DNA from: Bacillota bacterium
GTDB taxonomy: Bacteria > Bacillota > Clostridia > Lachnospirales > Lachnospiraceae
Assembly: GCA_023387635.1 (NCBI GenBank)
Contig: JAEWHU010000087.1
Coordinates: forward strand, 1-28,057
Length of the DNA: 28,057 nt
Reading direction: 5' to 3'
Positions within the stretch are counted from its first letter, which is position 1. Every line of letters starts with the position of its first letter. The translations under genes were made by a program, and so were the position numbers. The notes under the pieces were generated by a model. That model worked only from the letters and a program-made list of their open reading frames with translations, was not told the DNA's origin and did no database searches. Positions 21,748 through 28,057 of this stretch are shown here, piece after piece.

Positions 21748-23205
21748 ATGATGAGATCATTATATTCTGGTGTATCTGGTTTAAGAGTACATCAAACAAA
21801 AATGGATGTTATTGGTAATAATATCGCAAACGTAAATACAGTCGGTTTTAAAGCGAGTTCAGTTTCTTTTTCTGATATTTTTTATCAAACGACACAAGGT
21901 GCAACTGGGCCTAATGCAGAGACAGGCGCTGCTGGTAGAAATGCAATGCAAATAGGTTTAGGAGCTAATCTTTCATCTATAAAAGCGTCATTTACTACTG
22001 GTGGAGCACAAAGAACAGATAATCCCTTTGATCTTATGATTAATGGAGATTCATTCTTTGTAGTAAAAAGCGGTGGTTCAAACTATTTTACGAAGGCTGG
22101 TTCTTTTGGTATTGATGCCAATGGTACCCTTAGTACACCATCCGGAGCTACAGTAATGGGTTGGCGAGTTGATCCTAATGATTCAAATAAGATAGAACAA
22201 AAAGAAGTATCAGAACTACAAATAATGTCACCAGAAAATCTATATGCAAAACCTGAGGCTACTACACAAGCGTACATAACTGGTAATATTGATAAAAATG
22301 ATACACAATTGGCACCAGATGCTACAGGCAAGACAGTAAATTTATCTTTCTATGATAGCATGGGTTATAGCTATACCGCTGATATAAAAGTGAATAGGGC
22401 TAAAACTGCAAATAATCCAACTAACGCAGATAATATCTATAGCACCTCAATAACCGACATTAAAAGTAATGGGGAATCAATTTTTGTAGCTAAAGATGGT
22501 GATAAATTTAAAGCTTCTGGTATAACAAGTATTGTTTTTGAAGGAGTAACCTATACAGCAGCTGTTAATGTTGATACAGGAGCAGTTACACTTAGTCCAG
22601 ATTCTAATGTAGTAATGCAATTTAATAGTGGATCAGGAAAATTTGAAGGTATTGGTACTGGAGCAAATCCTACAGGTACAGGAGTTTCATTACTTATTAA
22701 TTCTACAGCCACACAAGGAGCAGCTAATCCATTTGAAAAAATAAATATTGACTTCTCTTCTGTTACGATGCAAGCTTCTAGCGGTTCAACCAGTCTTGAA
22801 TCTAAAAGAGGTAGTTTAGATGGTCTTGGAGCTGGTAAGAAACGTGGTAACTTGTCAGGCGTTGGTATTGATACAGCTGGTAAAATCTATGGAAAGTATG
22901 ACAATGGAGATAGTAAATTATTAGGACAAGTTGCAGTAGCTGAATTTTCAAATCCTGCAGGTTTAGAGGCAGTTGGTAATAGTATGTTTGCTACTACTCA
23001 AAACTCTGGTGATTTTGATGGAGTTGGTAAAGATATTAGCGCATCTGGTGGTGGATTTACAAGTGGTGTGCTTGAAATGTCCAATGTTGATTTATCAGCA
23101 CAATTTACAGATATGATAACAACACAAAGAGGTTTCCAAGCAAACTCAAGAATTATTACAACTTCAGACACAATGTTAGAAGAACTTATTAATTTAAAGA
23201 GATAA
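21748..23205 (+). CDS. flgE: Flagellar hook protein FlgE
   Basis: FlgE polymerises into the flexible hook. This 485-residue protein has the axial-protein N-terminus MRSLYSGVSGLRVHQTKMDVIGNNIANVNTVGFK (bases 21751-21852) and the C-terminal motif MSNVDLSAQFTDMITTQRGFQANSRIITTSDTMLEELINLKR (23077-23202), which together form the inner D0 core. The middle D1-D2 region is Gly/Ser/Thr/Asn-rich. It has no cysteine, so the lysinoalanine cross-link known from spirochaete hooks is not expected. I chose ATG 21748, 9 bases after GGAGG (21734-21738); the next codon is also ATG (21751) and cannot be excluded. The TTG at 21712 precedes the RBS. The last six codons are tandemly duplicated past the stop. Confidence 0.96.
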   Translation: MMRSLYSGVSGLRVHQTKMDVIGNNIANVNTVGFKASSVSFSDIFYQTTQGATGPNAETGAAGRNAMQIGLGANLSSIKASFTTGGAQRTDNPFDLMINGDSFFVVKSGGSNYFTKAGSFGIDANGTLSTPSGATVMGWRVDPNDSNKIEQKEVSELQIMSPENLYAKPEATTQAYITGNIDKNDTQLAPDATGKTVNLSFYDSMGYSYTADIKVNRAKTANNPTNADNIYSTSITDIKSNGESIFVAKDGDKFKASGITSIVFEGVTYTAAVNVDTGAVTLSPDSNVVMQFNSGSGKFEGIGTGANPTGTGVSLLINSTATQGAANPFEKINIDFSSVTMQASSGSTSLESKRGSLDGLGAGKKRGNLSGVGIDTAGKIYGKYDNGDSKLLGQVAVAEFSNPAGLEAVGNSMFATTQNSGDFDGVGKDISASGGGFTSGVLEMSNVDLSAQFTDMITTQRGFQANSRIITTSDTMLEELINLKR

Positions 23206-23223
23206 ATTAATTTAAAGAACTAA
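23188..23223 (+). repeat. 18-nt tandem duplication spanning the flgE stop codon
   Basis: The 18-base end of flgE, ATTAATTTAAAGAGATAA (23188-23205), is directly repeated as ATTAATTTAAAGAACTAA (23206-23223), 16 of 18 identical and again ending in TAA. The second copy is out of translation because the first stop precedes it. Confidence 0.85.
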
Positions 23224-23251
23224 ATACTATAATATAACTTAATATGATTTA

Positions 23252-23286
23252 GGGAATCTAAGGTGTAGTGCATACTTTAGATTCCC
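23252..23286 (+). other. Strong hairpin in the flgE-flbD gap
   Basis: GGGAATCTAA (23252-23261) pairs perfectly with TTAGATTCCC (23277-23286) around a 15-base loop. GTAAATC, not a T-tract, follows. It may attenuate, process or stabilise the mRNA between the hook gene and the flbD-mot genes (inferred). Confidence 0.75.
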
Positions 23287-23320
23287 GTAAATCAAACAAC
23301 CTGTAGAACAGGAGGTAGGT

Positions 23321-23524
23321 ATGGTTACATTAACAAAAATGAATAATTCACTGATTACAGTGAATGAGGACTTAATTGAAACTATTGAAGAAACACCAGA
23401 TACCGTTATTACATTCACAACAGGAAAGAAATTAATTGTGAAAGAAAACATACAAGAAATTGTTAGTATGATTAAGAAATTTAAAAAAGATATATATAGT
23501 AATACCCATAAGAATTTTAGTTAG
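23321..23524 (+). CDS. flbD: Small flagellar protein FlbD/SwrD
   Basis: The 67-residue protein belongs to the FlbD family, called SwrD (YlzI) in B. subtilis, where it raises flagellar motor power for swarming. The sequence has the compact family layout: a short beta-strand N-terminus (VTLTKMNNSLITVNEDLIETIEE), TPDTVITFTTGKKLIVKE, and a C-terminal helix with a basic tail. It should not be confused with the unrelated Caulobacter regulator FlbD. RBS GGAGG (23311-23315) is well placed. Its position right before motA-motB fits a motor role. Confidence 0.9.
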   Translation: MVTLTKMNNSLITVNEDLIETIEETPDTVITFTTGKKLIVKENIQEIVSMIKKFKKDIYSNTHKNFS

Positions 23525-23537
23525 GTAGGTGAAAATT

Positions 23538-24353
23538 TTGAATATTGCATCAATATTAGGTTTGATAGTAGGTATGCTTGTTATGATCTTTGGTATGACA
23601 TTCGTAATGGATGACATGTCTTTTCATTTTGATATGATGATAAGATTCTTTGATATACCATCTATATTAATTACATTTGGTGGTGCATTTACAACCATGA
23701 TTACAATGGAAGCGAGTCTTCGTTCTTTCGTTGATAAATTAGCATCCTTTAAATTAGTTTTGAAATCACCTGCGTATAATGATATTGAAACTATAAAGAA
23801 TATTATTGCTCTGTCCAATGTAGCAAGAAAAGAAGGATTATTAGCTCTAGAAGAAACTGCTAATGGGATTGAAGATGATTTCCTTAAAAAAGGCATATTA
23901 TTAATTGTAGATGGTACTGATCCTGAATTAGTACGTAGTATATTAGAAACAGAACTTACTTGCATTGAAAGTAGACATAATGATGTTATAGGATTTTGGG
24001 ACAAGTTATCCGCTATGGGACCTGCGTGGGGTATGATTGGTACACTAATTGGTCTTGTTAACATGTTAAAAGACATAAGTGATCCTTCCACTATAGGACC
24101 TAACATGGCGGTAGCTCTGATTACAACATTCTATGGCTCCGTTCTTGCTAACTGGTTATGTATTCCAGTAGTTAATAAGTTAAAAGTACATAATAGCTCT
24201 GAAATTATGATGAAAGAAGTTATTGTTGAAGGCTTATTGTCAATTCAAGCTGGTGAAAATCCAAGAGTAATTGAAGAAAAATTAAAATCCTTCTTAAAGC
24301 CATCAAACCGTGATGAATTTGATGTAAATGAAGGTGGTGAAATAAATGGCTAG
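23538..24353 (+). CDS. motA: Flagellar stator subunit MotA
   Basis: MotA pentamers surround MotB dimers to form the proton- (or sodium-) driven stator. This 271-residue protein has four membrane segments: two near the N-terminus (~3-23 and ~38-57) and two later (~160-178 and ~190-213). A cytoplasmic loop between carries the charged residues that touch FliG. The conserved prolines correspond to Pro162 (GPAWGMIGTLIGLV) and Pro210. I chose TTG 23538, with AGGTGA 5 bases upstream and the family start MNIASILGL; the GTG at 23529 overlaps that RBS. Its last 8 bases overlap motB. Ion specificity cannot be told from this sequence by eye. Confidence 0.94.
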   Translation: MNIASILGLIVGMLVMIFGMTFVMDDMSFHFDMMIRFFDIPSILITFGGAFTTMITMEASLRSFVDKLASFKLVLKSPAYNDIETIKNIIALSNVARKEGLLALEETANGIEDDFLKKGILLIVDGTDPELVRSILETELTCIESRHNDVIGFWDKLSAMGPAWGMIGTLIGLVNMLKDISDPSTIGPNMAVALITTFYGSVLANWLCIPVVNKLKVHNSSEIMMKEVIVEGLLSIQAGENPRVIEEKLKSFLKPSNRDEFDVNEGGEING

Positions 24354-25149
24354 AAAAAAGAAACAAGAGGAAGCTAGTGCAGGTTCACCTTGGCTTAATA
24401 CTTTTGCCGATTTAATGAACCTTTTACTTTGCTTCTTTGTATTATTGTTTTCATTCTCTAGTGTTGATGCTGAAAAATATGAGCAAGTAGTTAAGTCTAT
24501 GTCTGGTGGATTTAGCATATTTTCTGGTGGTGGCAATGCATTTGAAAATGGTAATTTGATTTCATCTGGTATTGCTCAATTAAATAATTTAAATGACTAT
24601 ACATATAACATGGGGGAACAAAACGAGTCAGAAGAAGAGAATGATAAAGATTATATGGATGCTTATATGGCTGACAAAAAGGAAGCTACCGAGAAATTAT
24701 ATAATGATCTAACACATTTGGCAGAAACAGGTAATATTGGTGACAAGTTAGAGATATCCATGGATCCTAATTACCAATATGTTAAATTCTCTTTAAATGG
24801 TTCCATACTCTTTGATTCAGGTAAAGCTGAAATAAAAAAGGAGTCATTGCCTATATTTAGTAAAGTAGGCGATATTTTAAGGGTATATAAAGATTATCGC
24901 ATTGAAATAGAAGGACATACGGATAATGTACCAATGAAGAGCAGTCAGTATCCAAGTAACAATTGGCTATCATCTGCAAGAGCTATCAATGCGGCCATGT
25001 ATTTAATAAATGAAAAAGGTTTAGATCCTAAAACACTAAGTTGGACAGGTAGAGGAGAATACGACCCGGTAGCTAGTAATAAAACCCCTGAAGGTAGAAG
25101 TAAAAACAGAAGAGTAGAGATTAAAATATATAGTGAGATTGAAGATTAA
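24346..25149 (+). CDS. motB: Flagellar stator subunit MotB
   Basis: MotB anchors the stator to peptidoglycan and carries the ion-binding aspartate. The 267 residues comprise a basic N-terminus, a single membrane segment (~17-40) with Asp22 in FADLMNLLLCFF as the ion-binding residue, a plug/linker region rich in Glu/Asp (~85-125), and a C-terminal OmpA-like domain (~140-265) with FDSGKAEIK, IEGHTDNVPM, WLSSARAINAAMYLI and SKNRRVEIKI. The start ATG overlaps the motA stop by 8 bases, as in many motAB pairs, and points to coupled translation. The position between flbD and fliL differs from B. subtilis, where motAB is elsewhere. Confidence 0.96.
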   Translation: MARKKKQEEASAGSPWLNTFADLMNLLLCFFVLLFSFSSVDAEKYEQVVKSMSGGFSIFSGGGNAFENGNLISSGIAQLNNLNDYTYNMGEQNESEEENDKDYMDAYMADKKEATEKLYNDLTHLAETGNIGDKLEISMDPNYQYVKFSLNGSILFDSGKAEIKKESLPIFSKVGDILRVYKDYRIEIEGHTDNVPMKSSQYPSNNWLSSARAINAAMYLINEKGLDPKTLSWTGRGEYDPVASNKTPEGRSKNRRVEIKIYSEIED

Positions 25150-25184
25150 ATTAGTAAAGCCATATGGCGGATGGGAGTCGTATT

Positions 25185-25703
25185 ATGAAAAAGAATTTAG
25201 TGACAATGATAATATTAGCGGTGGGGATTTTAAACATCTTATTAACAACTGTAATCGTGTTTACAATGGTTCCTAATACTATCAAAACAAATAAATTAAT
25301 TGACAAGGTAGCATCTAGTATCAATTTAGAAATTGAACCTTTAAAAGAAAATTCTACGAATAGCAATGTTAAAATTGAAGATTTAGAACCATATGTTGTT
25401 ACAGACGATATAACAATTAATTTAAAAAAAGTTGAAGGAAGTAAAGAACCTAACTTTTTGTTAGTATCTGCTACTTTATCCATTAATACAAAGTCTAAAG
25501 ATTACAAAACACTGAATAGTAAACTAGCAACTAATGAAGCAGGAATAAGTGAAATTATTACAGATGAGTTTTCAAAATATAATATAAATACAGTTACAGC
25601 AAATAAAGACCTAATAAAGGAAGATATTATTACTAGATTACAAGAATATTTTGGTTCTGATTTTATTGTAGGGATTTCTTTTGGGAAATTTCTTTTTCAA
25701 TAG
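25185..25703 (+). CDS. fliL: Flagellar basal body-associated protein FliL
   Basis: FliL is a single-pass membrane protein that surrounds the stator and helps keep it active. The protein (172 residues) has a short basic cytoplasmic N-terminus (MKKN), a membrane segment (~5-27), a linker, and an extracytoplasmic domain ending in the family signature: IITRLQEYFGSDFIVGISFGKFLFQ, near the end of the gene (bases 25626-25700). I chose ATG 25185, 7 bases after GGGAG (25173-25177). The ATG at 25164 adds seven residues but has no RBS. motB ends 35 bases upstream. Confidence 0.92.
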   Translation: MKKNLVTMIILAVGILNILLTTVIVFTMVPNTIKTNKLIDKVASSINLEIEPLKENSTNSNVKIEDLEPYVVTDDITINLKKVEGSKEPNFLLVSATLSINTKSKDYKTLNSKLATNEAGISEIITDEFSKYNINTVTANKDLIKEDIITRLQEYFGSDFIVGISFGKFLFQ

Positions 25704-25730
25704 AAATTTGATGATTTTACACGAAAATTG

Positions 25731-25739
25731 TGATATTAT
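25731..25739 (+). promoter_or_regulatory. Possible internal promoter before fliM
   Basis: TGATATTAT is an extended -10-like element in the 69-base fliL-fliM gap; TTGATG (25708-25713) lies 20 bases upstream, too far for an ideal -35. It could boost switch and chemotaxis gene expression, but this rests on sequence resemblance only. Confidence 0.3.
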
Positions 25740-25772
25740 GATTTTATAGTAATCACCCGGGAGGTAATGGCA

Positions 25773-26750
25773 ATGGGCGATGTCTTGTCCCAAAACGAGA
25801 TAGATAACCTGCTTAAAGCTTTAAGCAGTGGTGAATTAGATGCAGATGATTTTAGTGGAGCTGGTGAAAAGCAAGTTAAAAATTATGATTTTGCTAGACC
25901 TTCCAAGTTTTCAAAAGAGCATCTTAGAACTTTAGAGAATATATTTGAACATTATGGGAGATTGCTTTCAACCAACTTGCCTGCATATTTTAGAAAAAAT
26001 GTTCAGGTTGAGGTTATAAGTTCGGAGGCAGTAGCTTATTCTGAATTTACAAATGCATTATCCAATCCCGTATTACTTGGAATTGTAGATTTTGCACCAT
26101 TAGATGGAACTATCATTATTGAAATTGCAAATAAGTTAGGTTATGCAATGCTAGATAGGATGTTAGGTGGAGGTGGAACACCTCTTGAGAGAACAAGAGA
26201 ATTTACCGAAATCGAATTAATTATTCTTGAGCGAATCTTTAATGTTTGTACTAATTTGTTAAGTGAACCTTGGCATAATGTAATAGATGTAGAGCCAAGA
26301 TTAATTCGTATAGAAACTAACTCGCAATTTGCGCAAATTATTGCACCTAGCGAAATGATATCAATAATCACGATGAATATTAAAATTGGTAATGTTGAAG
26401 GCATGATGAATGTGTGCTTGCCTTATTCTTGTTTAGAAACGGTAATTGATAAATTGAATACAAAATATTGGTATTCTCAATTACAATCAAGAGATGACTC
26501 AGCATATCAAGAGATTATAGAAGCATCCATATCAAGAGCAAAAATTCCAGTGAAGGCTGTTCTTGGTAAAAGTACCATATCTGTAAACGATTTTCTAGGA
26601 TTGCAATGTGGGGACATCATTAAGTTAAATACGAAAGTCGAAGATGAACTAGATATTTATGTAGGTAATATTAATAAATTTAAAGCATTACCTGGTGCAT
26701 CTTCTGATTCTTATGCTGTAAGGATCACATCAGTTATTAGAGAGGAGTAA
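25773..26750 (+). CDS. fliM: Flagellar motor switch protein FliM
   Basis: FliM is the C-ring protein that binds phosphorylated CheY and sets rotation direction. This 325-residue protein begins MGDVLSQNEIDNLLKAL, whose SQNEIDNLL (6-14) is the CheY-P binding peptide. The middle domain has VDFAPLDGTIIIEIANKLGYAMLDRMLGGGG (bases 26087-26179). A C-terminal SpoA/FliN-like domain at ~245-320 includes AVLGKSTISVNDFLGLQCGDII. I chose ATG 25773, 8 bases after GGGAGG; the ATG at 25767 is only 2 bases from that RBS. fliY follows after 5 bases with its RBS overlapping the fliM stop. Confidence 0.96.
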   Translation: MGDVLSQNEIDNLLKALSSGELDADDFSGAGEKQVKNYDFARPSKFSKEHLRTLENIFEHYGRLLSTNLPAYFRKNVQVEVISSEAVAYSEFTNALSNPVLLGIVDFAPLDGTIIIEIANKLGYAMLDRMLGGGGTPLERTREFTEIELIILERIFNVCTNLLSEPWHNVIDVEPRLIRIETNSQFAQIIAPSEMISIITMNIKIGNVEGMMNVCLPYSCLETVIDKLNTKYWYSQLQSRDDSAYQEIIEASISRAKIPVKAVLGKSTISVNDFLGLQCGDIIKLNTKVEDELDIYVGNINKFKALPGASSDSYAVRITSVIREE

Positions 26751-26755
26751 CATTT

Positions 26756-27892
26756 ATGGATGGTATGTTATCACAAGAAGAAATCAATGCCCTACTTAGC
26801 GGTATGAATTTTGAAGAAAATAAAGTTAATGAAAATGTTTATTCTGAAACATTGACAATTGAAGAAAAAGATGCAATTGGTGAAGTCTCAAATATTAGTA
26901 TGGGAACTGCAGCCACAGCATTATCCTCATTAGTAAATCAAAGAGTTGTTATTACAACACCAAAAGTATCCTATGCCACTTGGGAGGATTTGGCTGATAA
27001 TTATGATAAGCCATGTGTGTTTATTCAGATATATTATAAAGATGGCTTAGAAGGCAATAATATATTAATTTTAAAAGAGTCGGATGTAAAAATTATAACC
27101 GATCTTATGATGGGTGGCGATGGAACTAATGTAGTTGGTGAGTTATCGGAATTACATCTTAGTGCAATCGGAGAAGCCATGAATCAAATGATGGGTGGAG
27201 CGGCTACATCCCTTTCATCAATGCTTGAAAAAAGAGTTGATATAAGTCCGCCGCTTGCTAGTATAGTAGATTTAAATGATTCTATAGATAAAGAAAATTT
27301 AGCACCTTTTTTATCTGGAGAATTTGTTAAAGTTGCATTTAAAATGGAAATAGGTGATCTTGTTGATAGTGAATTGATGCAGTTATACCCTTTTGACTTC
27401 GCAAGAGATTTATATAAAAAATTTACAAAGGATGATGCAAAAAAAAGTAATAAAGAAGAAAACCAAGACGTTCAAGTTCAACAACCAGGGGTTCAACAAC
27501 ATAATGCTATGAATAACGATAATGTTCAAGTTCCACCAATGTCAAATCCACAATATATGAATGGAGGTCATAATTATATGATGCCACCTGTACAAGATAT
27601 TAATGTACAACCTGCGCAGTTCCAACCATTTGTTGCACCACAGTATCAGGTTAATCAACCAGAAAACATAGGGCTTATAATGGATGTTCCCCTAGAAGTT
27701 ACTGTTGAACTCGGTAGAACGAATAAGTCCATTAAAGATATTTTAGAATTTGCACCAGGAACTATAATTGAACTTAATAAGTTGGCTGGTGAACCTATTG
27801 ATGTATTAGTAAATGGTAAATATGTAGCAAAAGGTGAGGTTGTAGTAATTGAAGAATCATTCGGTATACGAGTGACAGAAATAATAAAATAA
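26756..27892 (+). CDS. fliY: Flagellar switch phosphatase FliY (CheC-like plus FliN domain)
   Basis: FliY is the Gram-positive C-ring protein that replaces FliN and also dephosphorylates CheY-P. The 378 residues comprise an N-terminal CheY-P binding peptide (LSQEEINALLSGM), a CheC-type phosphatase domain with two intact active-site sets (Asp39/Glu43/Asn46/Pro69 and Ser135/Glu139/Asn142/Pro165), a Gln/Asn/Pro-rich linker (~225-300), and the C-terminal FliN/SpoA domain (~303-378: GLIMDVPLEVTVELGRTNKSI, VNGKYVAKGEVVVIEESFGIRVTEII). RBS GAGGAG is 8 bases upstream, overlapping the fliM stop. cheY follows 33 bases later, so its phosphatase and its target are neighbours. Confidence 0.95.
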   Translation: MDGMLSQEEINALLSGMNFEENKVNENVYSETLTIEEKDAIGEVSNISMGTAATALSSLVNQRVVITTPKVSYATWEDLADNYDKPCVFIQIYYKDGLEGNNILILKESDVKIITDLMMGGDGTNVVGELSELHLSAIGEAMNQMMGGAATSLSSMLEKRVDISPPLASIVDLNDSIDKENLAPFLSGEFVKVAFKMEIGDLVDSELMQLYPFDFARDLYKKFTKDDAKKSNKEENQDVQVQQPGVQQHNAMNNDNVQVPPMSNPQYMNGGHNYMMPPVQDINVQPAQFQPFVAPQYQVNQPENIGLIMDVPLEVTVELGRTNKSIKDILEFAPGTIIELNKLAGEPIDVLVNGKYVAKGEVVVIEESFGIRVTEIIK

Positions 27893-27925
27893 TTCATATT
27901 ATAATTTGGATAGGAGAATATAAAA

Positions 27926-28057
27926 ATGTCAAAGAGTATTTTAATTTGTGATGATGCTGCTTTTATGAGAATGATGATTAAAGACATACTAATTAAAAAT
28001 GGATATACAATAGCTGGAGAAGCTGAAAATGGTACAAAAGCTATAGAAAAATACTTA
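27926..28057 (+). CDS. cheY: Chemotaxis response regulator CheY, 3'-truncated by the window edge
   Basis: The first 44 codons of a CheY receiver are present: MSKSILICDDAAFMRMMIKDIL and then NGYTIAGEAENGTKAIEKYL. The acidic pair Asp9-Asp10 is visible; the phosphorylated aspartate (near residue 54) and the rest lie beyond the window. RBS TAGGAG (27911-27916) is 9 bases from the ATG. Phosphorylated CheY binds FliM and FliY encoded directly upstream, and the order fliM-fliY-cheY is conserved in B. subtilis and clostridia. Confidence 0.94.
   Translation, partial: MSKSILICDDAAFMRMMIKDILIKNGYTIAGEAENGTKAIEKYL

Noticed and set aside
23624..24106. 160-codon minus-strand open frame inside motA.
   Set aside because: It is fully antisense to a well-supported motA, has no RBS or family features, and is a shadow of motA codon use.
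1..28057. tRNA/rRNA genes, CRISPR arrays, insertion sequences, phage genes, known riboswitches.
   Set aside because: Reading both strands showed no cloverleaf, regular spaced repeat, transposase, integrase or recognisable aptamer core.

Overview
The window is low-GC Firmicutes DNA. Gene content (SigE/SigG, NrdR, CodY, a fla/che operon of Bacillus/Clostridia type) and the protein sequences point to an anaerobic, spore-forming, motile member of the Clostridia. It is most like Lachnospiraceae related to Clostridium (Lachnoclostridium) phytofermentans. That species-level guess comes from recall of the families and is not proven here. I see no tRNA, rRNA, CRISPR array, insertion sequence or phage gene, and no gene-free stretch longer than about 300 bases.

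Region 1 (1-1381) holds the 3' end of sigE followed by sigG, the classic sporulation sigma pair, closed by an intrinsic terminator. Region 2 (1494-4294) is an accessory block of three surface or exported proteins: a sortase, a small secreted protein with an LPQTG cell-wall sorting signal, and a lipoprotein metallo-beta-lactamase of the ComEC-C-terminal type with an extra Cys/His-rich tail. Region 3 (4450-5387) returns to conserved genes: a ylmC/ymxH PRC-barrel sporulation gene on the minus strand, divergent from nrdR.

Region 4 (5412-11420) is a DNA-processing and regulatory stretch: a YifB/ComM-type AAA ATPase, dprA, topA and codY. This matches the Bacillus subtilis order dprA-topA-...-codY-flgB, but trmFO, xerC/codV and hslVU/clpQY are absent between topA and codY. 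A terminator after codY separates it from the next unit.

Region 5 (11459-28057, running off the end) is the flagellar operon: flgB-flgC-fliE-fliF-fliG-fliH-fliI-fliJ-ylxF-fliK-flgD-(TIGR02530-type gene)-flgE-flbD-motA-motB-fliL-fliM-fliY-cheY'. It encodes in order the proximal rod, MS ring, rotor, export ATPase complex, hook-length ruler and cap, hook, stator, and switch with CheY. All genes are on the plus strand with short gaps or overlaps, so co-transcription is likely. Two candidate vegetative promoters precede flgB, and stable hairpins without U-tracts sit in the flgB-flgC and flgE-flbD gaps.

Most of the window is conserved core machinery. The least explained parts are the sortase/LPQTG/lipoprotein block, its promoter region with competing inverted repeats, and the intra-operon hairpins. 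I found no convincing new multi-gene defence or metabolic system. Several translation starts were set by the ribosome binding site; dprA, fliH and motA then begin with TTG, and flgB and fliK with GTG.
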